Positions 51,205 to 62,347 of a stretch of 64,000 bases of DNA are shown here, in pieces. The stretch comes from Albula goreensis. Taxonomy: Eukaryota; Chordata; Actinopteri; Albuliformes; Albulidae. Every line of letters begins with the position of its first letter. Within the stretch, counting starts at the first letter, position 1. Position numbers and translations under genes: made by a program. The notes beneath the pieces are model-generated. The model made no database searches. It was not told the DNA's origin and saw nothing but the letters and a program-made list of their open reading frames with translations. The stretch spans positions 4,742,141 to 4,806,140 of the forward strand of contig CM040763.1 of assembly GCA_022829145.1 (NCBI GenBank), read 5' to 3'.

Positions 51205-54200
51205 GTGCGCCTATCATGGCTGCTCAGATGTGGCAGCAGGTGAAGGCATGGGAGCAGTAGGTATCATTTAAACACACAGCCGCTGTGATGATGTAGATGG
51301 ATGCATAATAATTTTCGTTTACTGCAATACAGACACACGCTTTTTTAACTCCTAACATATGCACCTAAGAAACGTATGCCCTTTTGATTATAAACTGTGG
51401 TTACACACAATTCAAATGTGTGTATGAGCGTGTGCATGACTATATGTGTGTGTGTGTGTGTGTGTGTGCGCATGTGTAGGGGGAGATGGATCTTAAAACG
51501 ACTTCACCATGAAATCTTCCGCCATCCAATACTGAAGTCTTTCTTCCCTCAGCGCCGTTTGATTGAAATATTCAGCCGAAACCCTGGCGAGTCAGACCCA
51601 ATCGATTCCTCCCATTCCGCAGCAGAGGTTTATCTGTTAAAGCCCCCCGATGAAATCAGAACAGCTGTCATTCCCATTCTCCCTCTCAGTACAATGGCCC
51701 GATCGGCTTCATCACGGTCTGCAGCCCCGCTGCCGCACCCCCCGCCTGCAAAGGCATTTGCTTTTAAAAATTGATGTACCTTTCAGACCTACAAATTGGG
51801 CTTCTGAAGGTGGCTAATATTTCCCCTCAGGTGATTTCACTCTCCCTCACACACCCCCTCTCTCTCTCTCATCCTCCTCTCCTCTGAGTTCTCCCAATCC
51901 CTCTTCCATTCTTTCTTTTCTCTGTCTTTTTTTTTTTCCTGTTTCTTCTTACCCTCTTCTCCTTATCTCCGCCGAGGACACAGAAGCGGAACGTTCCGGG
52001 CCCCGGCCTGCCCTGGGAAAAGCAGTGTCTCACACCCTCGCTCCAGTCGGGGGAATTCCTTTCAACAACAGCGGCCCTCAAACACAAAAACACGCTTGCA
52101 GCCACTACGTGCTTCAGTTGTCAAATACAAATTACCGGCCGGTGGGAGCCCATTGGGCTTCACCGCCGTTCTAAAACCTCATTTCCGGACTTCATTTGGT
52201 TCGGGGAAAAAAAGGCGAAAAAGGAAGACCTTTTCAATTTTCAGCTGACAATGCAGAAAACTGGGGAGAAGATTTAACCAATATCCATGACCAATATCCA
52301 TGCCACAAAGAAGAGCAAATGGCCCTTTAAATTGCATATCATTTCTCTGTCCAAAATGAGTGAAAGGAATTCAAGTTCTTCCCTGGAAGAACATTTCCTA
52401 CTCCATATACTAAGACTAAACCTATTGTAAATTGAAAATGATTACTTGCACTCTTTCCTTATGTCTTTGGAGGCCTGGGGTTTGTCAGCATTTCTTGAAT
52501 GGTCGCGTTCCCCTCACTTATTTTATTTGGCTCACCATACAAGCAAGTGAAACATCAGTTTGGACATGTCTCCATTAAACCCTGGGGTCGAGCTCACCGC
52601 GGGTAAAAGAAGAAGAAGAAGAAAAGGAAAAAAAAAAACAGAATGTAGCTAATCCGAGACTGGGGTCGTGAACCACGTTTAATGTACGGTTGCATTCGCT
52701 CGCTCGTTCAGTCACACGGAACAGAGAGAGAAAGATGCCCTGGCGTGCCAGCGAGCGAGATACGCAGTCATGTCAAAGTTTTTTCTCTGTAGCAAATCAT
52801 TCACCCCCGCCCCCGGCCCCGCCACCCCCATCCCCGGCCTGGTTTATAACATTAAAGGAATTGAGACGTTTAACAGAGGGGCGTTTTTTTTGCGGCACCG
52901 TTGCGGCTGGCTGAGCGTCTGTTTCTCCGCTACCCCCAACCCTCACCCATCCCCCAAGCTGAGGGCCGTGATTGGCCGGATTTTCAACACTATGGCGCGG
53001 TTCTTCTGATGGCGCTCGATGCATGCGTTCCGAGCACGTCAGACCCACGAACCAGCTCTGAGTCTGTCCCCTCAGGGGACACAGAGAGATGAGCAGTGCT
53101 TGCTCATTTGAAAGAGTGGCATTTGCCCTTGTATACCACAACAACATAAAACAAAACAATCAACACATCGGGAACTTCTGACCGCTGACATCTGTTATCT
53201 GGGAAAAAAAAAAAAAAAATCTACTCTGAGTCAACAAACATGGATGTCACCTCACAAGGGCGCACATGCAGGCTTGTAATTCTTGAATATGCAGCACAGA
53301 AAAGCATCTCAAGCAAAAATAAACAACGAGAGAAAAAAACGTATAGGCTGTAAAAATAGGCCTACTGTAAAAATGTCAGGCTGTTTGAGTGTAACAAATG
53401 CTTTTTGTACGCAATGAATTCTGCGGCTCTCCCGATTTGTGCAAGGAGGGCAGCCTGGAGGTTTTCCAGACTAATAGTGCACATTCCGCCTTGAATTTAT
53501 TTGTGTTTCATTAAGGCCCTCCTGTCAATAAAGTACATGGCACTTTGATAAACATGCACTCCAGCTCCTCCTCGTGCTTTTAATTGCTGCATTACATGGA
53601 GTCTTGAAGGCGATAAATATGCACAAGCAGTTTCCATCGCTATAATAAGATCCCACATGGCCCACTGCAGATCTCTCTCCCTGCGGCGCCGCGGCGGAAA
53701 GGAACGGCGCCCCCCACCCACCACCGCCCACACCCCGCACCCACCCCGACTGCTTTTGGATGTGACCGTAAGGGCCAAAGAGGAGGCGAAATGAAGTATG
53801 CGCAGCCCCAATAAAGGTGTAAGATGTGGATTCTGCATTTTTTGCGGAGTTAAATTCTACGGCACGATCCCTTCCTTTGAGCGCCGCCAGTGTTTCAAAC
53901 AGCCCGCGAAGGGTTTGTATGCTGCAGCTTCCAGGGCATTAATTTTCCTCCATACAAAGAAAACAGAGAGAGGGTCAGCATCTGCCCGGTCTAACAGAAT
54001 GCGATCTGTCAGGGGCGTGAGTAGAGCAGGCGAGAAGGCGCTCATCAAAGTGCGTTTGCCGAGCTCTGAAGAGCCAAGTTCATCCTGGCCAGGGTCAGAG
54101 GCCTGGTGAGGCCACCCTCAGACAAACGCTATGTTATTTCCCATCATGCAAAGCACTGGGGAAGGGGCAAGCGGAGGGAGGTTCAACAAAGGGCAGATCC

Positions 54201-54371
54201 GACTCATTCCGCCCGCAACTCGGAGGCGTGCCTTTAAAAACAGGAGCGGAGAAAACAGAAACACCCGAGGCGGCTATCTCCGGCTTCACTCCTCACAATG
54301 AATGCTGGAACACAAAGGGAAAGAGTACAACGCCAAAGGGCCACGATGTCATGACGTTCTCTGAGAAAAGC

Positions 54372-54389
54372 TTCCGGAAGCTTCCAGAG
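54372..54389. promoter_or_regulatory. Heat-shock-element-like motif
   Basis: TTC-cg-GAA-gc-TTC-ca-GAG: three perfect alternating units plus one imperfect unit, with the two-base spacing that HSF1 sites need. It overlaps AAGCTTCCGGAAGCTT (54368-54383), a perfect 16-bp palindrome. Function is inferred. Confidence 0.4.
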
Positions 54390-54519
54390 GCCGAGGCATC
54401 CCAGCATTGTTCGGCGTCTTCGACGGAAATATCGCTTGATGAGACATCAAAAATAACGGGTTTGAAAAGAATAAACTGATGAGCTTTTGTGGCTCAGATA
54501 CGATGCATGAGCCATTTGT

Positions 54520-54550
54520 GGTTACGGCTAGAAGGGGGTTACGGCTAGAA
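54520..54550. repeat. 17-bp direct duplication
   Basis: GGTTACGGCTAGAA occurs at 54520-54533 and again at 54537-54550. Confidence 0.9.
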
Positions 54551-55745
54551 ACGGCCCAGTATAAACAACCCTCATGACCACACAGCACAACTCCGACGTG
54601 AGGGAAAAATATATATACACATTATTTCATTATTTTTGTATTTGACACAAATTAACAACGTACTTGAGCTGAAACTGCAGTTTAAAATAAGCTTAGCAAC
54701 AGTCACTGCCCTCGATTAAGCAGCTCTTTCAATTAGACAGCACTGTCATTTTCACCCATTTAAATCAAACACACCGTCGGTCAGTTCATGTAACACAGTA
54801 TACACATGTCAACAAAAGGCTTGTCTGCATAGCCACTGTACCAAAGCAGATAAAACTCTTTGTGCAAATGTGCTTTCTTTCGGAAAATGGATGAAAGATT
54901 TTTTGAGAGTAAACAGGATTATAAAATAAAACTGCATGAGGAGCACTAGTCTAATTTTATAGCATAAACTTTGTTTGACCTCAGTGGTGTCTTTAATACA
55001 CATCTCTGTCAGTTTGACTTTGTGCATGAATGCGAATTTCAAGATCATTACATTACCATGTATGCTAATACACAATACTTCACATTCACCATCCAGCTTT
55101 GGAAACCACACACTTATCGCGTTAAATTTATACCAGCTCCTGAAACAGCTTTGTGTCAAGGAGAAAAGATTTTCGAGCCGAAGAGGCACGAAGCCCCAAC
55201 AACATTGCACTGTTTTGGAAGATATCCACACCATAATAGAAATAACAACCGCTATTTTCTTAAATGCATCTTCAATAGACACATATGTCAAGTAAATATG
55301 TCCTTGGATTCAGAAAATATAGGCTTGGTGAAAATTGAAAAAGAAAATGCTCGCATTAAAATTTTATGAAAAACGTCATAAGTCTTCAACTAATCATATC
55401 TGTTTTCTTTCATACTTCTTTATTTAATTCAAACCTCCTTTTCAGGAAAAAAAAAAGAACATCACTACGCTCAACGCACGGCCCATTTCCACTGCTTCTC
55501 ATCTCTCGGAGCGCCGTCTCTGTTCTGGCGCTGGATTCTGACACGTTATTTGTGTGTTTGTTGTGGATAATGACGGGGCTTCGATTCGGTATCTTTAAAA
55601 AAAAAAAAAAAAATGCTCACTCATCATCTAAATTGGTCCAAGCACAGACAGCAGCTTTAATTACTGCACTGTTTCACATACCCTCTAACTTGTTCATTTC
55701 ACAGACTGTTAATTATCATTGTAATTATTTAATTAAATAGTTTGC

Positions 55746-55768
55746 CTCCCCCACCCCCCCCCACCCCC
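55746..55768 (-). repeat. kdm4c: G-rich tract after a kdm4c donor
   Basis: The plus strand is C-rich here (CCCCC-A-CCCCCCCCC-A-CCCCC). In the transcript these are long G runs 55-77 nt after the 5' splice site of exon 55823-55931. Confidence 0.85.
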
Positions 55769-55822
55769 ACAATGATGGTACATCTGTAAGAGAGAAAGAG
55801 TGGAACATGTACTCCAACTCAC

Positions 55823-55931
55823 CAGTTTGTACCTCTGCAGCGGTATTCTGCTGATGTCGATGGGTTTCCGCTCTGTTTCTTTGCTGAACTTCACCTCCGG
55901 GAGCGCCACGGCGCAGATAACGTGGGCCCAT
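55823..55931 (-). CDS. kdm4c: kdm4c exon: extended PHD, first half
   Basis: The exon is 109 nt, with a CCGCAG acceptor and a GTGAGT donor. Its first base completes the Lys codon of the previous exon, and it then encodes 36 residues: [16 protein letters not shown]..., with [11 protein letters not shown] at the end. W-x-H-V-x-C-A matches the His-Cys ligand pair of the extended PHD finger. P-E-V-x-F and RIPLQR-x-KL match KDM4C. It ends in phase 0. The donor is followed 55-77 nt downstream on the coding strand by long G runs (positions 55746-55768), which may act as an intronic splicing signal. A SINE copy lies about 190 nt upstream of the acceptor in transcript order. Confidence 0.93.
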
Positions 55932-56122
55932 CTGCGGAACAATTAGCGCGATTATTAATGTACTGTGTGCCTCTCCGAGCCCGCCGCTGCCGCGTGGCGG
56001 GGAGGGGGGGGGCCGGGCCAACAGGTAACCGAGCGGCCCCCGAGTTTCAGCCTTCCACGCATGGGCGCCAGCGTGTGAAACGCGCGCCAGCCCAAAATTA
56101 CGGCTAATTAAATAACATCCAT

Positions 56123-56278
56123 GAATACATTGCGTTTAAATCCGTTTATACGCACGGATATTTTTACTGAACCAATTCAGGTTAAGTACTGTGCTCAAGG
56201 GTACGATGGCAGTGGCCCACCAGGGAAATTAATCTGCGGCTTCTAAGTTACAAGCCCAGTTCCCCGTGTACTGCCTTA
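56123..56278 (-). mobile_element. SINE, minus orientation, beside an exon
   Basis: Plus-strand order is GAATACATTGCG, CCGTTTATACGC, CAGGTTAAGTACTGTGCTCA, AGGGTACGATGGCAGTGGCC, CACCAGGG and a reversed head (GTTACAAGCCCAGTTCCCCG). This is the same family as 43111. It lies about 190 nt before the acceptor of exon 55823-55931 in transcript order. Confidence 0.7.
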
Positions 56279-56663
56279 AACATTGGGCGAGATTCAATCA
56301 AACACACTCAGTCTGTTTTAAGTGAGACACAATTCAGTCAAAACAGACTCAACATTACAACGTACGTTTCCTTTAATGTATTTTATTGTTTTGTTGGTGA
56401 CAAGCAAATACGTCCGTTGGAATGTGTTTATTCGTTTTAAAGTGGAATATCAGTCCCTCATAAAGAACAGTCTGTTTAGGAAGATTTGACTGAAACTAGC
56501 CCACTGTCATTGTGGTTACCTGGTCTCTGTAAGCAGAGAAATCTCACATTTACTGTTAGCCACTGGGCAGTACTTAATTTCAGCGTACCCACACACAGTT
56601 CATTATTCACTACAGCAACAAATAAAATCTTCTATGATTTAGTCAACAGGCTTTTGGCAACAT

Positions 56664-56760
56664 GTAGTAATGGCCAGTGAGCTTGGCTTGTACCTGAGGT
56701 TGCAGGTTTGAATCCCACATGGGGCATTACTGTAGAGGTGTTGAGAAAAGCACCCAAATG
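56664..56760 (+). mobile_element. SINE head fragment, plus orientation
   Basis: GCTTGGCTTGTACCTGAGG, then a box-B-like GGTTGCAGGTTTGAATCCCA and CATGGGGCATTACTG. It is the tRNA-like head of the 43111 family with the remainder missing. Confidence 0.6.
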
Positions 56761-57980
56761 AATTCAACATTTCTCCTTTGATTTGACTTGCAATTAAATT
56801 GTTGAGTTTTTTTTTTTGTTTATTTACTTCAGTAGTCAAAAGACAAAAAAGTAATGATGGCAAAAAATGTGTTTGCACTGAAAAAAAATGTACCGAACGC
56901 TTGCATTTATTATATTACATAAACATAAAATAGGAGGCAATGTTGACTCAATTTGAGCCATGGTGTAATATCATCAAGGGGAAGCAGTAAAACCTTGTTG
57001 CTTCCCTGCTGTGCCACTCTTGATGGTACTATCTGCGGCCCAGTTCCAGCTGAACAATGCGAGGGCAGAACAATGGAGAGCCGGGCCTCCGCAGCGGAGC
57101 TGTATCTCAGTGTGTTCAGATGGCGCTGTGCAGATACAGGCGGCGGCCCTGCCAGTGTATCTTCAGCTGCAGCTGCGTGGAGCCCTCTCCGCCTCATCTG
57201 AGGCCTCCGCTGGGTGCTTCAGAGCCGGACAGGCAGGAACAATGGAGCACAGAGGACTGCGTAATGCAGAAAGGGGGTCCGCTGGGCCCTCGGCCCCGGT
57301 GCTGGAGAGCCGCAGGGCGAGCCGCCTTTTGTCACTCAGTGCTTAATTGATCAAAAGCAGTTGAGCACACAGTCAGTTTGACACACTGAATTTCACTGGG
57401 TCTAAACTGACTGCGGAATTTAAAGAGATACTTAACCCAAATTATAACTATACATATTCTGAGTTGTTTAGGTATGCAAGCACTGCATTCTTGGCACTGG
57501 AAGCACATGATGGGTGCTTGTCCTCAACCCTCTTATGACTAGTCTACAGACCACCTGGCAGGTATGGGATATATAACAGAAATATGTGAAGTAACACTTT
57601 AAATGGTCCCTTTAAGGTGAAAAGGCAGAGGACTGTGGCTCTCCAGGACCAGGACTTAAGACCACTCTTACAGATCTTTTAAGATAATCCTGTTTTGGAA
57701 AAGCAGATCCAAAACTTTTGCAGTTTTTTTTTTTTTCCCCAAAGTTCAATGGTTCAACACAGGATTGTGACAACAACATAATTATATACAGCGGATTAAA
57801 ATTCAAACCCCTGCTTGAAATCATCAGACCAATAACATACTTTGAAAAGTTTAAAATTGTCCAGTTATTAGCTAAGCGGGCGGGGAACTGGCAGGCGTTT
57901 GGCGGCGGGCAGCCGATATGAACTTTGCCTGGGCCCTCCATCCCTCCCTCCCCCCATCCATCACGGGTATGGATCCTTAC

Positions 57981-58036
57981 TTGTTGTCGGTGGTTTGCTT
58001 GAGCGCTCCTCCCCTCAGATTGCATAGGCAGCACTC
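57981..58036 (-). CDS. kdm4c: kdm4c exon: linker into the extended PHD
   Basis: The exon is 56 nt, with a TTCAG acceptor and a GTAAGG donor. It encodes ECCLCNLRGGALKQTTDN plus two bases that complete Lys with the next exon. The CCLCNLRGGAL string is a hallmark shared by KDM4A-C and holds the first Cys-x2-Cys zinc pair of the extended PHD (ePHD) module. KQT.xNK resembles KDM4C more than KDM4A (QRANDDR) or KDM4B (QMTTDRR). The preceding intron is 4234 nt. A C-rich coding-strand stretch (G-rich on the plus strand, 58160-58290) lies shortly upstream of the acceptor. Confidence 0.92.
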
Positions 58037-58159
58037 CTGAATAAAAATGAAGGGAACAGGGTCACGTCAAGCCCATCATTCTGCCATTTATTTGAGTAAA
58101 ACACTTACCCATTACTGGAATGTCACTGACACCGCCATTTTTTTCGCAACAAATCACCG

Positions 58160-58290
58160 GTGGTGGGGGGGGGGGGGGAGGCTGTCTCTGGGGCGGTTTT
58201 GCGTATTACTCTCAGCAGACTGCCGTGGTGTTAATGCTGACAATCCTGAACAGGTTGGGGGGTTGTGGGGGTTGTTTGGGTTGGGCGGGG
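58160..58290 (+). repeat. G-rich tract before a kdm4c acceptor
   Basis: Plus strand holds a G14-type run (about 58165-58178) and several GGGG/GGG runs to 58290. The transcript is C-rich here, about 125-250 nt before the acceptor of exon 57981-58036. Confidence 0.8.
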
Positions 58291-60286
58291 GACCATTTAC
58301 CTAACATTCATTAAAGACATGCCGATATAAGCCTGTCTTAAGCCCTCCACTCCTCTTTGAAAGGCCATTAGTCTGGACCTGGGGCTTGCCGGAGTCAGAC
58401 ATCAGACGCTGGGTGTCAGAGATGGCTTCGCTCGGTTTCAGGTCTGAGGGGAAGACTTTATACCCCCTCCCCCACCCTCCCCCCCGCCACGCCTGACATC
58501 CTCGTACAAAATGTTCTACAGGGCAGCTGGAAATCCCATGGCATGCTCCTCTAATCCCTCCCAATATTGGCCCAGTGCTACAGAAAATTGCCCCGTCCCA
58601 TGGTTCATTTTTAATGCGAGGCCATGGAGTCCCTGTGCGTGCGCGTGACGGTGGGAAAGCAACACAAACACACTGCCTAAGTCAGCACTGGCAGCCCATT
58701 CAAAAAGCAGGGGCTTGAGATGTGGGCAAAGGGACCAACAAAACAGATTCTGCGGGTTAAGAGATTTATCAGAGTGAATGTAAGCTGAGCACCTGGGCCC
58801 GAAGCAGGCATTTAAGAGCTATTGATTTAAATAGGAAGTAAATAAAGCGAGCTTATGTTGCCATGTTTTAGAATCACACACAGCTGTAAACAAGACGTTC
58901 CCCATTCCTCTGGAATTACAGCATGCACTAACACTGCCTCTAATGCAATGACCGCATAGTAACTAAACATGGATAACAAATAAAAGGAGTATGGGGAAAA
59001 CAAGACTTTTTTTTACATTTCCTTTTTCTGTAAAGAACAAACCATTTCAAGATTTTCTAAAGACCATTCATTCATTGTTCACGATCAGAGAGGCAAGTTA
59101 TTGCTTTTGCTATCACACTGTACGCTGCTGTAACTTCTCCTATTGTAAATGTTGCCATGTAACCACCCTGGCAACCCTCTGGAAATCATAATGGAGTGAA
59201 ATAAAAAAAAGTGCAAGGACAGAAAAAAACAAAAAACAAAAAAAAACGTGCAGAGCGGGCTGCCAAGGACGGCCAAACATGCATGAATGAGAAAAGGCCT
59301 TGAGATGCTGCAGTCAGTTTATATTGTTCTTGAAGGTGCTGTACAGGGCAGCCCTAATCACAGAGGTGTATGGTTCTGTTGTAGCACAGGTGGTACCCGA
59401 AAAGAAGGGAGAATAAGCAGGCGATGGCTACCTGAGATTCTGTCGGACGAGCTGAAAACCACTGATGATATTTGAGATGGTTGTCATGATTGGGGGGTTA
59501 ATCAGCCATCGCATTCTAATTCTTTACTGCTTTAGTGTGCGACAGACTCACAGAAGATTACAAAGAACTGAGTGGGAGGTGCTGCAATAGACTCTGAAGC
59601 TAGTTTGAAATCCCGTCATAAAAATGAATGCGGACATGACTAACACTGATATATTTCTGCAAAAATATTATGATTTGAGCAGAGTACAATAGGTTAGGAA
59701 AAATCTTTGCTGTTTTAGTGTGGATTCTTTTTTTTTTAATTACACAAACTTAGCTCAGAATTTTTACTTTTAGCAGTATGTACTGTAACTGACATCTCTT
59801 TTGGGGGTTTGTTTCCCCATTATCAGACTAATAAATCAATAGGAATTGTTATTATGGAATTACAGCCACTACATTTGCATGATGGGAACTGTAGTTCAGA
59901 ATTAATCTATGTCACATTCCTCAATGACAATACCTTCTCGAAATTCATTGTGAAACTAAACACATCTGTATACACGGTCCCAGACCTAAGAGATATGGGC
60001 AGGAAAAAAAAAAATCATTAAGTATGCTGTGTCATAACATAACTCACAAAAGTCATCAATTTTCCGGTTTATTGTTTTTTTTTCTTTTAGCCTTTCTTTG
60101 AAGGGTCCATCCATTGTGGCAGTGCACTGTCTCTATTCTGACAAGCCACAATGCATTTCAAACAAGACAAGACCCTGCCGCCTCAGGCGTGCTAGTCAAA
60201 GCTAATTAAAAAGTACAATCGAAACAAAGCAATAAAATAATAACACAGCATTTTAATGTAAAAATATTTTCCTAATAAAAAAGGCG

Positions 60287-60300
60287 TATGCATATTAATA
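60287..60300. promoter_or_regulatory. POU-type motif
   Basis: ATGCATATTAAT contains GCAT-n2-TAAT, the class III POU (Brn2-like) arrangement, in an AT-rich intronic stretch. It is a motif match only. Confidence 0.3.
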
Positions 60301-61025
60301 TGTGCCCCCTGCCTCAGTGAAATATCTGAGATATGATCTCCACATCTTATAACAGCTCACTTCATTTGAATAAAAAAAATGCAATTTACCGTTTTACTCA
60401 GAATTATGATTTTTTTCTAATTGTTAATAACTGCCCGAAGGCACTTTTCTTGTTGTATCTCTAATTTACGTACATGAATAAAATTACTTTTTTCCCCCTG
60501 GGAAGTCAGGTGCGTAACCTGCTTTGGTGACTCTGAATTTCATTTTTTTTCATCGATAATGAATTCAGACAGGAAATTAACTACTTGAGGACAAAAGAGA
60601 ATGGGACATTCAGGCGTGTGGGTTTTAAAATTACCCACTACCAGAAAGTCTTTTTTTCAGTTTGGGTTTTATAATGAGAAAGAATTTTTGTTTAATACCA
60701 CATATGGTATGTGTTTCACAACTTCTTAATTCCACTCATGGATCCAAGATGGTTTGGCAATTTTGTATTATTTCATATAAGTAAAAAAATCTCCCACTTA
60801 ATCTCATATATAAATCTCTCATTTATACTTTTTCCCCCAGTTTGGGTTCTCCAATAATACTTGGCCTGAGCTAACCAAATCCAGTATCAGCCAGCACCAA
60901 TCATATTCCAGAGAACAAAGGCCAGAAGACTTAGAAAGCCCAATCAGTTGCTCTGTGTGAGATGTCTGGTTTGGAGACTCGTATCTGGACAAACAGAAGA
61001 ACCCATATGAGGTTGTGTGGTGAAA

Positions 61026-61070
61026 CAGACAGGCAGACAGGCAGGCAGACAGACAGACAGACAGACAGAG
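61026..61070. repeat. (CAGA)n microsatellite
   Basis: CAGA and CAGG tetranucleotides over about 45 bp in a kdm4c intron. Confidence 0.93.
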
Positions 61071-62270
61071 CCCATGCTGGGTGATAATACCTGCCTTACA
61101 GGCATGCTTTCGTTCTGGACTTGGTGGGGAATCAGTATAGTATCTCACAGTGCATGCGTATTCCTACACCGAGAGTGAGCTGAGAATCATTTAGTGCAGG
61201 GGTGAGTGATTCCATTTCCCAGTGGTTCCAATGTGTATGTGTGTGTTTGCTTTCAGCAATTAACCCAGCTAATTATCTGCATACACTAATGCCAGTTAAA
61301 GTATAGAATAAATCACAGTCAAATGTTTCATGTACAGGAACTAGAACAATTTTCAGGTTTTAGATGTCATTATTGATCTTATTACAAAAAGAAGCTAACA
61401 TGTTATCTCCCATAGGTTACTAATCTAATTAAGTAAGACAGGAAGCTTGCATTAAGTCCAGGAACAGAAAAAAAACACTCCTTGCCCACACCCACGAGCA
61501 ATGTGTCTATGTGCTTTCCAGGGAGAAAAAAAAACCTGAAACCCAGACATGTGTGATGGTGTAGGACTCATGTGACATACATGTAGTTTCCAATGGCATT
61601 TACAAAGTAATTCTTTGCTCCTAGAGGAGGTGCTGAAAGGCTGGCCCGAAACACATAATTCAGTCTGCGTTCTGTATGTGTGACGGATATTTCCAGGCAC
61701 CCTGACGCATTGCGTGTGCTGATGTCTAATCTCCAGAGCTTAGCCAGCCGATGGCCTTCAACCCCAAATCAAGAGAGTCCCTACTCACATTTATTACTCT
61801 GTGAGTACTCTTTCACAAACCCCCTGTCATTCACACATTAATCAAGGGGGTCATTTGGTCCAACCCCATCCAGCTGGTCTTTGGATTCAGTAGGCGTTTG
61901 CTCTATTTATTTTTTATCTAAAAGCACAGAAAGCACTGACCTAAAGGAATAGCACATTCCTGATAAAGGATAAGAGAAGTTCAGGCTTTGACGGTCTAGA
62001 CTCTGTCAACATTTTCCCTCAACTTTGACTTCACATAATACACACAATTATTGCATTTTAAGTACAGTTTTGTGACTGGCAAAAAAAGTTGAACAGTGTT
62101 TGTAGACTTTTAAAAAAAAAACACACTTTCAAAAGTCACTGGTTAAGCACATTCATTTCAGGTCTAATTCTGTGCAAAGGAACAACATTAAGGTAACATA
62201 TTAGCCTGGCTGGACTGTGGTTTGTCAAGTGCAGATCCCAAAACACAAGGAGAAAAAAGTTTGGACTTAC

Positions 62271-62347
62271 AGCTGTCAGGTGTTCAGCAGTACAGCGATC
62301 ACATGACCAGTCTTTGTGTACATCCTGTGCAGAGACACCATAGCAAC
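62271..62347 (-). CDS. kdm4c: kdm4c exon: end of first PHD finger
   Basis: The exon is 77 nt and opens with two bases of a split codon (ATAG acceptor, GTAAGT donor). It encodes CYGVSAQDVHKDWSCDRC followed by TAEHLTA. The CYG start, the W-x-C-x2-C ending and the Thr-Ala before the next exon align with PHD1 of KDM4C, where the corresponding region is CYG...W.CARC...TAECC. The cysteines are zinc ligands of the first PHD finger, part of the non-catalytic chromatin-reading region. The split codon needs one base from the exon before it. A known vertebrate exon would give Ser, and the nearby candidate exon at 62495-62552 would give Gly. Confidence 0.9.

Larger units (their letters stand above)
36117..55822 (-). 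other. kdm4c: kdm4c long intron, 19.7 kb
   Basis: GTGAGT...TTTCAG intron that splits the extended PHD finger between its first and second zinc knuckles. It contains SINE fragments (42.8, 43.1, 45.6, 48.8 and 48.9 kb), a CpG-rich block (41380-42320), several homopolymer and GT tracts, and stretches of non-repetitive, motif-rich DNA (36240-36390, 50440-50540, 53480-53680). Open frames up to 206 codons have no recognisable domain. No nested gene is supported. Confidence 0.88.
55932..57980 (-). other. kdm4c: kdm4c intron, 2049 nt
   Basis: GTAAGG...CGCAG intron. It carries two SINE-related fragments (56123-56278 minus, 56664-56760 plus). Near 57628-57655 there is a short stretch with the phrase GGCTCTCCAGGACCAGG, known from a common fish interspersed repeat. 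The part next to the downstream exon (55932-56110) is CpG- and G-rich. Confidence 0.88.
58037..62270 (-). other. kdm4c: kdm4c intron, 4234 nt
   Basis: GTAAGT...TTCAG intron between the PHD1 exon and the CCLCNLRGG exon. It holds a CAGA microsatellite (61026-61070), a POU-type motif in an AT-rich stretch (60150-60320), a compact mixed-composition stretch that looks non-repetitive (58640-58960), and G-rich plus-strand runs (58160-58290). No other gene is seen. Confidence 0.88.
16382..62347 (-). other. kdm4c: kdm4c gene, 3' half (eight coding exons)
   Basis: Minus-strand gene for a KDM4/JMJD2 histone lysine demethylase, a nuclear Fe(II)/2-oxoglutarate enzyme that removes methyl groups from H3K9 and H3K36. 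Only the chromatin-reader half is here: end of PHD1, extended PHD, hybrid double Tudor and tail. The exons are 77, 56, 109, 189, 171, 120, 93 and 174 nt. Each has AG before and GT after, and all join in one frame to 328 residues plus stop. Among the paralogues it matches KDM4C best ([18 protein letters not shown] and DTFPEDIV in the first Tudor; [18 protein letters not shown] in the tail). KDM4A and KDM4B differ at these places. The JmjN/JmjC exons must lie beyond 64000. There is no frameshift or internal stop, so the gene looks functional. Confidence 0.93.

Noticed and set aside
54809..55291. Minus-strand open frame of 160 codons in the long intron
   Set aside because: No domain recognised. 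The opposite strand is also open over the same span, as happens by chance.
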